64,000 nt of DNA from Streptococcus zalophi (GCF_016481285.1 NZ_JAENBP010000002.1:1-64000), one strand, 5' to 3'; counted from the first letter of the stretch, positions 45,289-54,843 are shown. Made by a program: numbers and translations. The notes: a model not told the origin generated them from the sequence alone.

Positions 45289-46551
45289 ATGGAAGAAATG
45301 AGATACGACGTTCATGATATGCCAAAACCAAGTTTACTTGTAGGTTTATCTTTTCAACATCTTTTTGCGATGTTTGGAGCAACGGTACTGGTACCCATAC
45401 TTGTTGGTATTGATCCTGCGGTTGCACTCTTTTCAAGTGGTCTTGGGACCTTGGCTCACTTGTCTGTAACGAAATATAAAATTCCAGCCTACATGGGATC
45501 AAGTTTTGCCTATATTGGCGCCATGCAAACTCTTCTAAAAACAGATGGGATTGGAGCAGTCGCACAAGGGGCAATTACTGGTGGTCTAGTTTATTTTGCT
45601 GTGGCCCTTATCGTTCGAAAATTAGGAAATGACTGGATTGACAAAATCTTACCGCCTGTTGTTGTTGGTCCAATCGTTATGGTTATTGGACTTAGCCTAG
45701 CTTCTGTTGCGGTTAATGACGTCATGTTAAAAGATGGGTCATATAACGTTAGCTATGTTGTTATTGGCTTGTTTACTTTATTTGCTGTTATTCTCTTTAA
45801 TATCTTTGGGAAAGGTATTATAGGTGTCATTCCAATTTTGTTAGGACTTATTTCAGGCTATTTATTTTCGCTTTTATTTGGTTTGGTAACAGGTCAAGAA
45901 ATTGTCAGCTTTACTGAAGTGCAAACTGCTAACTGGTTTAGTTTACCAGCCTTTAATATACCATTTTTAACCTATAGCTTAAAATTTTATCCTAGTGCCA
46001 TTTTAACGATGGCACCAATCGCTTTTGTCACAATGACTGAACACTTCGGTCATGTCATGGTTTTAAACAGTTTAACTGGAAGAGATTATTTTAAAGATCC
46101 AGGTCTTGATAAAACCCTAGCTGGTGATGGTCTCGCTCAAGTTCTTGCAGGATTATTTGGAGCACCGCCAGTAACGTCTTATGGTGAAAATATTGGTGTC
46201 ATGGCCCTTAATAAAATCTATTCTGTTTATGTGATTGCAGGAGCAGCAGTATTTGCCATTCTTCTCAGTTTTATCGGTAAAATTTCTGCTTTAATTCATT
46301 CTATCCCAACTCCAGTTGTTGGAGGCATTTCATTAGCTCTTTTTGGTGTTATCGGTGCTAGTGGTCTTAAGATATTGATTGAGTCAAAAGTAGATTTAGA
46401 TAATAAAAAAAATCTTTTTATCACAAGTGTTATTCTTATTTCAGGTATTGGTGGTCTGATTATTCAAACACCTTGGCTTCACATCCCAGGTGTTGCAGTC
46501 TCAACCATTTTTGGAATTTTACTTTATCAAATCCTACCAGAAAATGATTAA
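45289..46551 (+). CDS. pyrP: Uracil permease
   Basis: The 420-residue membrane protein of the NCS2 family has about 12-14 segments, the family QHLFAMFGATVLVP block near the N-terminus, and the central MTEHFGH motif with the substrate-binding Glu. AAAGGAG precedes it, 17 bases after pyrR. Together they form a two-gene pyrR-pyrP unit controlled by the attenuator; pyrB and carAB, which often follow in streptococci, are not here. Confidence 0.95.
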   Translation: MEEMRYDVHDMPKPSLLVGLSFQHLFAMFGATVLVPILVGIDPAVALFSSGLGTLAHLSVTKYKIPAYMGSSFAYIGAMQTLLKTDGIGAVAQGAITGGLVYFAVALIVRKLGNDWIDKILPPVVVGPIVMVIGLSLASVAVNDVMLKDGSYNVSYVVIGLFTLFAVILFNIFGKGIIGVIPILLGLISGYLFSLLFGLVTGQEIVSFTEVQTANWFSLPAFNIPFLTYSLKFYPSAILTMAPIAFVTMTEHFGHVMVLNSLTGRDYFKDPGLDKTLAGDGLAQVLAGLFGAPPVTSYGENIGVMALNKIYSVYVIAGAAVFAILLSFIGKISALIHSIPTPVVGGISLALFGVIGASGLKILIESKVDLDNKKNLFITSVILISGIGGLIIQTPWLHIPGVAVSTIFGILLYQILPEND

Positions 46552-46577
46552 TTAGTTTAGCATACGATTAAGTATAA

Positions 46578-46632
46578 AAAAACTTCCTAGATGATACTGT
46601 TATTTTAACAATCGTCATCTAAGAAGTTTTTT
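46578..46632. terminator. Bidirectional terminator between pyrP and prsW
   Basis: AAAACTTC..TAGATGA and TCATCTA..GAAGTTTT pair with one mismatch across a longer loop that contains a smaller TGTTA/TAACA hairpin. T tracts occur on both strands between convergent genes. Confidence 0.85.
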
Positions 46633-46633
46633 A

Positions 46634-47443
46634 TTATTGTTGATTTGGTTTTGGATAGACAAATGTTAGAGCATCGATAAATAAAAAGACAGCGACTGTT
46701 ACTAAAATAGCAGAAACAACTGAACTAACATTTAATGGTGAATTCCATAAGAAATGAAGAAAAATTGGTAAGAAAGCCCAAGTCAATATTTTCTTTTTGG
46801 GTATTTCTTGTGACTTTGTTACTAATAGAAAAATGCCCAAACATAAAACGGAGGTGTAAAGATAATGTGACGACAGAGCTCCAGAAACTCTTGAGAGAGC
46901 CGTACCAATTGTGTAGTCAATCTGTTCAGAAGCATCTGTTAAAATATAGGCAAAATCCTCAACTATTTGAAAACCAAAGCCAACTGTTAGACCAGTCATA
47001 AAAACTGTTTCTTTTTTAAAAGCTTTGAAAAAGAAAAGAATTGCAAAAGCCATTAAAGCTTTGATAGCTTCTTCGACAAAAGGTGCTGTTAGGGCTGCTT
47101 CCCAGTCTTGTAGAAAGACACTATTAAAACCAAATGTCTGCAATATTGAATAGGCAAGTCCATTTCCAATACTAGAAAGCCATCCAGTGATTAGTCCTCC
47201 TGAAATGATAGAAACAATTAGGAGTTTATTAGGAATATTTAATTGTTTTTTTAAAAACCTTATGGCTAGGGATATTGGTATAATATAAATAGCTAGCAAG
47301 AGAGTGCTAAAAAGAATAATGATTTGATTGATTGCTGAACCATCATAGCCTATTAGAGGGAATAATTCAAAATCAATTCCATAGACGATTAAAAAAAGCC
47401 AGATAGAAGCTGCTATTTTTTGTTTATTAGTTAAAATTGGCAT
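46634..47443 (-). CDS. PrsW-family intramembrane metalloprotease
   Basis: The 269-residue protein has about eight membrane segments. PrsW metal-site residues are present: Glu124-Glu125 in PFVEEAIKA, Glu162 in QIVEDFAYI, His193 in SSHYLYTS and His230 in FLHFLWN. PrsW-like proteases cut membrane proteins, for instance an anti-sigma factor in Bacillus. No such factor gene is nearby, so the substrate is unknown. AAGGAG precedes the start. Confidence 0.88.
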   Translation of the reverse strand: MPILTNKQKIAASIWLFLIVYGIDFELFPLIGYDGSAINQIIILFSTLLLAIYIIPISLAIRFLKKQLNIPNKLLIVSIISGGLITGWLSSIGNGLAYSILQTFGFNSVFLQDWEAALTAPFVEEAIKALMAFAILFFFKAFKKETVFMTGLTVGFGFQIVEDFAYILTDASEQIDYTIGTALSRVSGALSSHYLYTSVLCLGIFLLVTKSQEIPKKKILTWAFLPIFLHFLWNSPLNVSSVVSAILVTVAVFLFIDALTFVYPKPNQQ

Positions 47444-47555
47444 TTGTTTTCTCCTTAATAGATTAAGATACAGTTTAGCAATATCTTAGTTTTTTGTCAA
47501 TGTGACTAAAGATAATTAACGTATAAATTTTTTTACTATTTTTATCAATTTATGT

Positions 47556-47584
47556 TTGACTTTTATTTTTAAAAAAAGTATACT
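47556..47584 (+). promoter_or_regulatory. Promoter of the MacAB-like exporter operon
   Basis: TTGACT (47556-47561), 17-base spacer, TATACT (47579-47584). The leader is about 25 bases and leads to AAAGGAG before the first gene. Confidence 0.8.
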
Positions 47585-47616
47585 TGTATTAAATAAACAA
47601 TACAAAGGAGACGGAT

Positions 47617-48798
47617 ATGTCAAGAAAAAGTAAAGGCGGGTCTAAAAAAAAGAAAGTTCTTTTTATCTTATTGCCAATTTTAGTTTTAGTAGTCACTCTA
47701 GTAGCTTATTTTTGGAGTAATTCTCAAAATTCTGTAGCTGACAATAATGAAAAGCCTCCTTATACACTAGCAGAAGTTACCGAGGGTTCAATTGCTTCAA
47801 GTACCTTGTTGTCAGGAACTGTGAAAGCTCTTAATGAACAATATGTTTATTATGATCCTTCTAAAGGTGAGGTTGCTTCCTTTGATGTTGCAGTAGGTAA
47901 CACCGTTGAGCCTGGACAAAAATTATTGCAATATGACACTACAGAAGCTCAAGCACAATATGATCAAGCTGTTAGAGCCTTAAATAAAGTTGGTCGTCAA
48001 ATTGAAGAAGTCAGAACTGGTGCAGCTAGTGCTCAAGCTCTTGAGGGAGAAGAAGGTGCTGTTTCTGGAAAATCTGTAGACAGTCAGCTCAATGACTTAT
48101 ATGATGCTTATGCAGATGCTCAAGCAGTTGTTAACAAAGCACAAGAAGCTCTTAATCAAACAATTATTATCAGTGACGTTAGTGGGACAGTGGTTGAAGT
48201 GAATACGTCAGTTAATCCTTCAAAACAAGGTGGACAAGTTCTAATTCATATCGTTAGTGAAGGACAATTACAAGTTGAGGGTAATTTAACTGAATATGAT
48301 TTAGCCAATATTAAAGTTGATCAAGATGTTAAAATCACATCAAAAGTTTATCCAGATCAATCATTTACCGGTAAGATTAATTATGTTTCAAACTATCCAA
48401 CAGAAACTGCTAGTGGAGTTGGTGAACAATCTTCAAATTCTTCAACTTATCCATTTAAAGTTAATTTCACTAGCAATGCAGATAGTTTAAAACAAGGCTT
48501 CAAGGTAAGTATTGAAGTTGTTAATAATGAGAAAAATAAACTTGTTCCTGTGACTGCTATTGTTACTGAAAAAGATAAAAACTATGTTTGGGTTTATGAT
48601 AAAGACACGAGCAAAATTTCAAAGGTTGAGGTAACCATTGGAAAGGCGGATGCCATTTATCAAGAAGTTACTGGTGGTATAGAGGTTGGTCAAGTGGTTG
48701 TTGACTTCCCTTGGGACGATTTTAAAGATGGTCAAACCATTGATGGTGACATCGCTGTACCATATGATGATGAAGTAGAGGAAAAGCCAAGTGAGTAA
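47617..48798 (+). CDS. Efflux adaptor (membrane fusion) protein, MacA/YknX-like
   Basis: The 393-residue protein has a Lys-rich N-terminus, one membrane anchor (about 13-30), then an adaptor with a lipoyl half (TLLSGTVKALNEQYV), a coiled-coil hairpin (about 105-185, rich in Ala and Gln), the second lipoyl half, and a beta-barrel and membrane-proximal domain (GQLQVEGNLTEYDL). It overlaps the ATPase gene by eight bases and forms a tripartite-like export system with it and the permease. Substrate unknown. Confidence 0.9.
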   Translation: MSRKSKGGSKKKKVLFILLPILVLVVTLVAYFWSNSQNSVADNNEKPPYTLAEVTEGSIASSTLLSGTVKALNEQYVYYDPSKGEVASFDVAVGNTVEPGQKLLQYDTTEAQAQYDQAVRALNKVGRQIEEVRTGAASAQALEGEEGAVSGKSVDSQLNDLYDAYADAQAVVNKAQEALNQTIIISDVSGTVVEVNTSVNPSKQGGQVLIHIVSEGQLQVEGNLTEYDLANIKVDQDVKITSKVYPDQSFTGKINYVSNYPTETASGVGEQSSNSSTYPFKVNFTSNADSLKQGFKVSIEVVNNEKNKLVPVTAIVTEKDKNYVWVYDKDTSKISKVEVTIGKADAIYQEVTGGIEVGQVVVDFPWDDFKDGQTIDGDIAVPYDDEVEEKPSE

Positions 48799-49504
48799 AG
48801 AAAATACCCTTATTAAATTACATAAGATTATCAAGAGTTACCATAATGGTGATGAAGAGTTACAAGTCTTAAAGGGCATTGATTTAACTGTTGAAAAAGG
48901 TGATTTTTTAGCCATTATGGGTCCATCAGGCTCAGGAAAATCGACATTGATGAATATGATTGGTTTACTTGATAGACCAACATCAGGTGAGTATGAATTA
49001 AATGGCCAATATGTTGATGATTTATCAGAGAAAAAATTAGCAGAAGTTAGAAATAGAGAATTAGGTTTTGTATTTCAACAATTCTTTTTGCTATCAAAAT
49101 TAGATGCTGTTCAAAACGTTGAACTCCCTCTTATCTATGCTGGTGTTTCTTCAACAAAACGTAGAAAAATGGCTGAAGAACTCCTTGAAAAAGTTGAATT
49201 GTCAGATAGAAGAGGCCACTTACCATCTGAACTTTCGGGTGGTCAAAAACAAAGAGTTGCTATAGCCCGTGCACTTGTTAATAACCCATCTTTGATTTTA
49301 GCAGATGAGCCAACTGGTGCTTTAGACACAAAAACAGGTCAACAAATCATGGACTTATTGACTACCTTAAATAATGAAGGTAAGACAATCATCATGGTTA
49401 CTCATGAACCTGAAATTGCGGCTTATGCCAAGCATACCATTGTTCTTCGAGATGGTGAAATTGTTGAAGAATGGACTAAACAAGAAGAAGTGAAGGAGGA
49501 GTAA
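48791..49504 (+). CDS. ABC transporter ATPase, MacB/LolD-like, GTG start
   Basis: The 237-residue ATPase has Walker A MGPSGSGKST, Q-loop FVFQQFFLLS, signature LSGGQKQR, and Walker B LILADEPTGALD, the pattern of the LolD/MacB family that drives FtsX-like permeases. The start is a GTG at 48791 inside the end of the adaptor gene, with GAGG upstream. It energises the permease encoded next. Confidence 0.94.
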   Translation: MSKENTLIKLHKIIKSYHNGDEELQVLKGIDLTVEKGDFLAIMGPSGSGKSTLMNMIGLLDRPTSGEYELNGQYVDDLSEKKLAEVRNRELGFVFQQFFLLSKLDAVQNVELPLIYAGVSSTKRRKMAEELLEKVELSDRRGHLPSELSGGQKQRVAIARALVNNPSLILADEPTGALDTKTGQQIMDLLTTLNNEGKTIIMVTHEPEIAAYAKHTIVLRDGEIVEEWTKQEEVKEE

Positions 49505-49507
49505 TTT

Positions 49508-50725
49508 ATGGAACATTGGAGATTTGCTCTGACTTCCATTTTGAGCCATAAAATGAGGTCTCTTTTGACCATGCTTGGTATTATTATCGGTGTAACATCA
49601 GTTGTTATTATCATGGCACTTGGTGAAGGGATGAAACAACAAGTCACTAGTATTTTTACATCTGAACAACAAGATATTCAGTTATACTATGAACCAGATT
49701 CGCTTGATGGATTAAAAGAAAATTTTGAAGACTACAAACCCCCTCAAATAAAAGAGGAGTGGTTACAACAAATAGTTGCTGAAACAGAAGGAATCGATAA
49801 TTATTATGTTACCAACATGACAACCGAAACTATCGATTTTAAATCAAAAAAAGCTGAAAGTATTAATGTGACAGGTGTCAATCAAACTTATTTCGACGTG
49901 AAAGAATTGGAAATTGTAGCAGGTCGCTCATTTCAAATGATTGATTTTCAAAAATTTTCTCGTATTATAATGATTGATACTAAACTAGCAGAAAAACTTT
50001 TTGATAGTCCAGAAGATGCTCTAAACCAAGTGGTTTCTGTGGGTGATAAGGCTTATTTGGTTGTTGGTATTTACAAAGAACAAGTTGATGAATCTGGGAT
50101 GGTTATGGGTATTCCAACTGATGGAGCTGCTATTATGGCTAATACTCAATTATCTGCTGAATTTAATGTAGAAGATATTTCAATGATTTATATCCATGTT
50201 GATAATGTTCAAAATGCTTCGATTCTAGGTGAAGAAGCTGGGCTAAAATTAACCAACTTATCGGGTGCACAAAATGGTTTTTATAAAACCTATAACTTAG
50301 AAGAAGTCTTAAATGATATAAATGAAGCTTTTGGCGTTATGACAACAGTTATTGGCTCAATTGCTGGTATCTCGCTATTGGTTGGTGGTATTGGTGTCAT
50401 GAATATCATGCTAGTTTCTGTTACAGAAAGAACAAGAGAAATTGGTCTTAGAAAAGCTTTAGGAGCAACTAGAGGAAATATTTTAACCCAGTTTTTAATT
50501 GAGTCTATGGTATTAACCATGCTTGGTGGTTTGATTGGTTTAGTCATTGCATATTTAGCAACAGCCATTATTGACCAATCATTGCCTGATATGCATCCTA
50601 GTGTTTCTTTAACGGTAGCTATTGGTAGTATTCTCTTTTCTGCATTTATCGGTATTATTTTTGGTATTCTTCCAGCAAATAAAGCGAGTAAGCTAGATCC
50701 GATTGAGGCTTTAAGATATGAGTAA
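49508..50725 (+). CDS. ABC transporter permease, MacB/FtsX type
   Basis: The 405-residue protein has one N-terminal membrane segment (about 16-40) followed by a large extracellular MacB periplasmic-like domain, and three C-terminal membrane segments. GGIGVMNIMLVSVTERTREI precedes LRKALGA, as in MacB and YknZ proteins. Such systems move peptides or lipids from the outer leaflet rather than across the membrane. AAGGAGGAG precedes it. Substrate unknown. Confidence 0.93.
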   Translation: MEHWRFALTSILSHKMRSLLTMLGIIIGVTSVVIIMALGEGMKQQVTSIFTSEQQDIQLYYEPDSLDGLKENFEDYKPPQIKEEWLQQIVAETEGIDNYYVTNMTTETIDFKSKKAESINVTGVNQTYFDVKELEIVAGRSFQMIDFQKFSRIIMIDTKLAEKLFDSPEDALNQVVSVGDKAYLVVGIYKEQVDESGMVMGIPTDGAAIMANTQLSAEFNVEDISMIYIHVDNVQNASILGEEAGLKLTNLSGAQNGFYKTYNLEEVLNDINEAFGVMTTVIGSIAGISLLVGGIGVMNIMLVSVTERTREIGLRKALGATRGNILTQFLIESMVLTMLGGLIGLVIAYLATAIIDQSLPDMHPSVSLTVAIGSILFSAFIGIIFGILPANKASKLDPIEALRYE

Positions 50726-51335
50726 GCTAACTAGAAGGCAAGAAAAATATGAAAAATTAAAAAAGTTTTTCCATGTTTTAGGAATCATTTCTATTATTTT
50801 ATCAATTGGACTTGTTATTTATCTAGTTAAAGGACTGGATATTTTAAACAATCCAGATGCCTTAGCACAAATGATAAAAGAGCACCTTTTTTGGGGATCA
50901 ATTTTATTTTTCATTATACAAATTGTTCAAGTTATTATCCCCATTATTCCTGGAGGTGTGACAACGGTTGTCGGCTTTATTGCTTTCGGACCAATTGTTG
51001 GCTTTATTCTCAACTACATTGGTATTATCATCGGTAGTATTATTTTATTTACGATTACTAGAACCTATGGTCGAAAATTTATCTTATTATTCACCAAGGA
51101 AAAGCAATTGAATTACTACGAAGAAAAATTATCTAGCCCAACTTATGAATACTTTTTTATCTTAAATATGCTATCTCCAGTATCGCCTGCTGATGTACTT
51201 GTTATGGTAACCGGACTAACCAAGATGAGTTATCGTAAATTTATAACTATTATTTTAATTACTAAACCATTCTCTATTGTTGCATACAGTTACTTTTGGA
51301 TTTATGGTGGTCATTTATTTAAAGATTTTTTCTAA
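50718..51335 (+). CDS. DedA/VTT (TVP38/TMEM64-like) membrane protein
   Basis: The 205-residue protein has about five membrane segments and the VTT signature PIIPGGVTTVVGFIAFGPI, followed by NYIGIIIGSI and SPVSPADVLVMVTGL. Members move or scramble polyprenyl phosphate or phospholipids. Its ATG lies within the permease gene (8-base overlap), so it is made with the exporter, which raises the question of a shared lipid-linked job. Confidence 0.88.
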   Translation: MSKLTRRQEKYEKLKKFFHVLGIISIILSIGLVIYLVKGLDILNNPDALAQMIKEHLFWGSILFFIIQIVQVIIPIIPGGVTTVVGFIAFGPIVGFILNYIGIIIGSIILFTITRTYGRKFILLFTKEKQLNYYEEKLSSPTYEYFFILNMLSPVSPADVLVMVTGLTKMSYRKFITIILITKPFSIVAYSYFWIYGGHLFKDFF

Positions 51336-51343
51336 AATTTTAA

Positions 51344-51379
51344 AGGTGTCAAGATTTTTTCTTGACACCTATTTTTTTT
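51344..51379 (+). terminator. Terminator carrying the rpsP -35 box
   Basis: AGGTGTCAAGA (51344-51354) and TCTTGACACCT (51360-51370) form a perfect 11-bp stem, followed by a run of Ts. The right arm contains TTGACA, used as the rpsP -35. Confidence 0.92.
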
Positions 51380-51412
51380 ATGTTATAATAAGTGAAGAAT
51401 ATTTGTTATAAT
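51362..51412 (+). promoter_or_regulatory. Tandem rpsP promoters
   Basis: TTGACA (51362-51367), 16-base spacer, TATAAT (51384-51389) with TG extension. A second extended -10 TGTTATAAT lies at 51404-51412. Both precede the rpsP ribosome binding site. Confidence 0.8.
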
Positions 51413-51442
51413 ATTAAAAACAATAAAGAAAAGAGAGAAAAA

Positions 51443-51715
51443 ATGGCAGTTAAAATTCGCTTAACTCGTATGGGTTCAAGAAAAAAACCTTTTTACCGTA
51501 TCAACGTTGCAGACTCACGTGCACCACGTGACGGACGTTTTATTGAGACAGTTGGAACTTATAATCCACTTTTAGCAGAAAACCAAGTAACACTTAAAGA
51601 AGAGCGTGTTCTTGATTGGTTATCTAAAGGTGCACAACCTTCTGATACTGTTCGTAGCATTTTCTCAAAAGCTGGAATTATGAAAAAATTCCACGATTCT
51701 AAATTTACGAAGTAA
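51443..51715 (+). CDS. rpsP: 30S ribosomal protein S16
   Basis: The 90-residue protein begins [19 protein letters not shown], the S16 signature, and contains [12 protein letters not shown]. The earlier in-frame ATG (51392) lies in the promoter region and would add an unconserved leader; AAGAGAG lies before 51443. It is co-transcribed with khpA. Confidence 0.98.
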   Translation: MAVKIRLTRMGSRKKPFYRINVADSRAPRDGRFIETVGTYNPLLAENQVTLKEERVLDWLSKGAQPSDTVRSIFSKAGIMKKFHDSKFTK

Positions 51716-51720
51716 GGCCT

Positions 51721-51960
51721 ATGGATACAATAGAAAATCTTATTATTACAATTGTGAAACCTCTTATTTCACATCCAGAAAATTTCTCAATCAAAATTGA
51801 AGATACTCCTGAATTTTTGGAGTACCATCTTGATTTAGATGCAAATGATGTTGGTCGCATTATAGGCAGAAAAGGGCGTACAATTACAGCAATAAGATCA
51901 ATTGTCTATTCCGTCCCAACACAAGGTAAAAAAGTTAGAATTGTTATCGATGAAAAGTAG
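51721..51960 (+). CDS. khpA: KH-domain RNA-binding protein KhpA
   Basis: A 79-residue protein made of one KH domain with the RNA-binding loop [16 protein letters not shown] (about 44-59). In streptococci KhpA pairs with KhpB (EloR/Jag) and influences cell elongation. It follows rpsP directly, and its stop codon is inside the terminator hairpin. Confidence 0.95.
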   Translation: MDTIENLIITIVKPLISHPENFSIKIEDTPEFLEYHLDLDANDVGRIIGRKGRTITAIRSIVYSVPTQGKKVRIVIDEK

Positions 51961-51981
51961 TAGCTTGTCTACTGCTTTTTA
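51953..51981 (+). terminator. Terminator overlapping the khpA stop codon
   Basis: AAAAGTAGTAG (51953-51963) and CTACTGCTTTT (51969-51979) pair over 11 positions with one U-G wobble, followed by Ts. The left arm includes the last khpA codons and stop. Confidence 0.8.
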
Positions 51982-52031
51982 TTGTGATTAATTAAGTTAT
52001 TATTATAATATTATCATATCAGTAGTTAATC

Positions 52032-52060
52032 TTGTTTATTATAATCGAAAATGATAGAAT
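52032..52060 (+). promoter_or_regulatory. rimM-trmD promoter
   Basis: TTGTTT (52032-52037), 17-base spacer, TAGAAT (52055-52060) with TG at 52052-52053. Confidence 0.7.
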
Positions 52061-52087
52061 GAATAAAACAAGATAATTGGAGTTGCT

Positions 52088-52606
52088 ATGAATTATTTTA
52101 ACGTTGGTAAAATTGTAAACACTCAAGGTCTAAAAGGTGAAGTACGTGTTTTGAGTGTGACAGACTTTGTCTCTGAAAGATATAGAGTTGGAAGCCAGTT
52201 GGCACTTTTTGACAAAAATAATCAATTTGTGAGAAATCTTGAAGTGGCAAGCCATCGTCAACATAAGAACTTTGATATTCTTAGATTTAAAGGACTATAT
52301 CATATTAATGAGGTTGAAAAATTTAAAGATTTTTATTTAAAAATAGCTGAAGAGTTATTAACACCTCTTGAATCTGATGAATTTTATTATCATGAAATTA
52401 TTGGGTTATCAGTTTATGAAAACAATCAATTAATTGGTGTGATTAAAGAAATTTTACAACCTGGTGCTAATGATGTTTGGGTGGTTCAAAGAAAAGGAAA
52501 AAAAGACTTATTGCTACCTTACATTCCTTCTGTTATTTTATCAGTTAATCTTCCAGATAAAAGAGTAGATGTTGACATTTTGGAAGGACTAGACGATGAA
52601 GATTGA
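52088..52606 (+). CDS. rimM: 16S rRNA processing protein RimM
   Basis: The 172-residue protein has the RimM N-terminal barrel ([18 protein letters not shown]) and a C-terminal PRC barrel ([31 protein letters not shown]). It assists maturation of the 30S head, near S19. TTGGAG precedes the ATG. Separated here from rpsP-khpA by a terminator and own promoter, it overlaps trmD by 11 bases. Confidence 0.97.
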   Translation: MNYFNVGKIVNTQGLKGEVRVLSVTDFVSERYRVGSQLALFDKNNQFVRNLEVASHRQHKNFDILRFKGLYHINEVEKFKDFYLKIAEELLTPLESDEFYYHEIIGLSVYENNQLIGVIKEILQPGANDVWVVQRKGKKDLLLPYIPSVILSVNLPDKRVDVDILEGLDDED

Positions 52607-53324
52607 TATTTTGACTTTATTTCCTGAGATGTTTGCCCCTTTGGAACATTCAATAGTTGGTAAAGCTCAAGAAAAAGGTTTACTTACTATTGATTATCAT
52701 AATTTTAGAGATAATGCCGAAAAAGCTAGACATGTTGATGATGAACCCTATGGTGGTGGTCAAGGTATGCTTCTTAGAGCTCAGCCTATTTTTGATGCTA
52801 TGGACACTATCGATACTGATAATGCACGTGTTATTTTATTAGATCCTTCTGGTCAAAAAATGTCACAATCTTATGCTGAGGAATTAGCCAAAGAAGAAAA
52901 GCTGGTTTTTATTTGTGGTCACTATGAAGGATACGATGAGCGCATCAAGAAATTAGTAACAGATGAAATTTCTCTAGGAGATTTTGTTTTAACAGGTGGC
53001 GAATTAGCAGCAATGACAATTATTGATGCGACTGTCCGTTTGATTCCTGATGTGATTGGTAAAGAAGCTAGTCATCAAGAAGATAGTTTTTCTTCAGGTT
53101 TATTAGAATATCCACAATACACTCGTCCTTATGATTTTAGAGGGATGACAGTTCCTGATGTTTTAATGAGTGGTCACCATGAAAATATTAGAAAGTGGCG
53201 TTTAAAAGAAAGTCTAAGAAAAACTTATCAGAGACGTCCTGATTTATTGAAGAATTATTCATTATCGGAAGAAGAAAAACTGTTGCTAAAAGAAATTAAA
53301 GAAGAATCACATTCATCTGACTAA
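52596..53324 (+). CDS. trmD: tRNA (guanine-N1)-methyltransferase TrmD
   Basis: TrmD methylates G37 of tRNAs to prevent frameshifting. The 242-residue SPOUT enzyme starts [13 protein letters not shown] and has PYGGGQGML, the knot segments [14 protein letters not shown] and [15 protein letters not shown], and the C-terminal [12 protein letters not shown] lies within rimM. Confidence 0.97.
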   Translation: MKIDILTLFPEMFAPLEHSIVGKAQEKGLLTIDYHNFRDNAEKARHVDDEPYGGGQGMLLRAQPIFDAMDTIDTDNARVILLDPSGQKMSQSYAEELAKEEKLVFICGHYEGYDERIKKLVTDEISLGDFVLTGGELAAMTIIDATVRLIPDVIGKEASHQEDSFSSGLLEYPQYTRPYDFRGMTVPDVLMSGHHENIRKWRLKESLRKTYQRRPDLLKNYSLSEEEKLLLKEIKEESHSSD

Positions 53325-53367
53325 ATTAATTAAATAATAACTATTAAATACATTTGATGGAGAAATA

Positions 53368-54369
53368 ATGATAATAAAAGAAAATGCATATGATATTACA
53401 ATTGTTGGTGGAGGTCCAGTAGGTCTTTTCACGGCATTTTATGCTGGCCTACGTGGTGTTCGTGTTAAACTCATTGAAAGTTTATCAGAATTAGGTGGTC
53501 AGCCTGCTATTTTATACCCTGAGAAAAATATTTTTGATATTCCAGCCTATCCTACTATTCAAGGTAAGGAATTGGTGAATAACCTTATCAAACAGCTAGA
53601 TTTAGTATCAGACAAAGTTACAGTCTGTTTAAAAGAGGAAGTACAATCTTTTGAAAAAGTAGATGATGTTTTTATCATCAAAACGTCAAAAGCTACTCAT
53701 CATTCAAAAACAATTATTTTTGCTTGTGGCAATGGTGCTTTTTCACCAAGAAAATTAGGATTAGCTCACGAAGAAAACTACGAGCAAACAAACCTTTATT
53801 ATCACGTCAAATCGCTTAATCAATTTAAAAATAGAAATATTGTTATTTGTGGTGGTGGGGACTCAGCAGTAGACTGGGCTTTAGAATTAGAAAAAATAGC
53901 AGAGAGTGTTACTCTTGTTCATCGTCGTGATCAATTTCGTGCTCATGAACATAGTGTTGAGCTTTTGAAAAAATCAACTGTTAAGCTTTTAACGCCTTTT
54001 ATTCCTGTTTCCTTTGAAGCTAAAGAAGGTAATATCAGTCAACTCAATATTCAAAAAGTTAAAGATGATCAAATACTTGGACTACCATTAGATGATTTAA
54101 TCGTTAGTTTTGGGTTTACAACGTCAAATAAAAATCTTAAAAATTGGCCTATTGATAGTCAAAGGACAAGCATCAAGGTTTCTTCGACTTTTGAATCTAC
54201 TTTAGAAGGTGTTTTTGCCGTTGGTGATGCAGCAACCTATGACGGTAAACTTTCACTTATTGCTACTGGTTTTGGTGAAGCCCCCTTAGCCGTTAGTCAA
54301 GCTATTAAACTTATTTACCCAGATAGAGACAATCGCGTGGTTCACTCGACTAGTCTAATCAACGATTAA
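53368..54369 (+). CDS. Ferredoxin/flavodoxin-NADP+ reductase, type 2
   Basis: The 333-residue flavoprotein has the FAD motif [15 protein letters not shown], an NADPH motif [16 protein letters not shown], and a C-terminal FAD contact [14 protein letters not shown]. It looks like thioredoxin reductase but has no CxxC redox pair, which places it with the YumC-type ferredoxin-NADP reductases. GATGGAG precedes the start. Confidence 0.93.
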   Translation: MIIKENAYDITIVGGGPVGLFTAFYAGLRGVRVKLIESLSELGGQPAILYPEKNIFDIPAYPTIQGKELVNNLIKQLDLVSDKVTVCLKEEVQSFEKVDDVFIIKTSKATHHSKTIIFACGNGAFSPRKLGLAHEENYEQTNLYYHVKSLNQFKNRNIVICGGGDSAVDWALELEKIAESVTLVHRRDQFRAHEHSVELLKKSTVKLLTPFIPVSFEAKEGNISQLNIQKVKDDQILGLPLDDLIVSFGFTTSNKNLKNWPIDSQRTSIKVSSTFESTLEGVFAVGDAATYDGKLSLIATGFGEAPLAVSQAIKLIYPDRDNRVVHSTSLIND

Positions 54370-54427
54370 TTGATTTGATTAACCAATCTACAATATTAGG
54401 TAATAACTTTAAGAACTACTTTTATTA

Positions 54428-54436
54428 TGCTATAAT
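54428..54436 (+). promoter_or_regulatory. Promoter of the DUF1149 gene (extended -10)
   Basis: TGCTATAAT lies 30 bases before the ATG; no clear -35. Confidence 0.65.
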
Positions 54437-54465
54437 AAGTAGTAATTGTTAGTAAGGAGAAAAAG

Positions 54466-54840
54466 ATGGAAATTGTTCGTCAAAAAGAATTCGTGAACCA
54501 ATATCACTATGATGCTCGCAATATAGAGTGGGAAAAAGAAAATGGGACACCTGAAACAGCAGTCGAAGTAAAGTTTAAGCTAGTTGAAAAAAATATGGAG
54601 AAGACACAAACTACTATTGTTTCAACACTTCAATTTATTATCGTTCAAGAAGAATTTGTTATTAGTGGGATGATTTCACAGTTAAACTTGGTTAAAGACC
54701 GCATTATTAATCAACCAAATGAATTTTCACAAGAAGAGGCTAAAGAGTTGGCTTCTCCACTACTTGACATTCTTAAAAGATTAACTTATGAAGTATCAGA
54801 GATTGCTCTTGATAGAGCTGGTTTGAATTTGGAGTTTTAA
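54466..54840 (+). CDS. DUF1149 family protein
   Basis: A 124-residue cytoplasmic protein of the DUF1149 family found in Lactobacillales; it starts MEIVRQKEFVNQYHYDARN and resembles SecB-like folds in its strand-rich centre (VEVKFKLVEKNM). Its function is not established. It begins a small operon with the DegV gene, which starts three bases after its stop, and has AAGGAG before the ATG. Confidence 0.88.
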   Translation: MEIVRQKEFVNQYHYDARNIEWEKENGTPETAVEVKFKLVEKNMEKTQTTIVSTLQFIIVQEEFVISGMISQLNLVKDRIINQPNEFSQEEAKELASPLLDILKRLTYEVSEIALDRAGLNLEF

Positions 54841-54843
54841 TCA

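Noticed and set aside
46735..47001. Plus-strand open frame of 88 codons inside the prsW gene
   Set aside because: The minus-strand protein has all metal-site residues of PrsW; the plus-strand frame has no ribosome binding site and no family resemblance.
51392..51442. Longer N-terminus for S16
   Set aside because: The extra residues are encoded by promoter sequence with two -10 boxes, and S16 always begins close to MAVKIRL.
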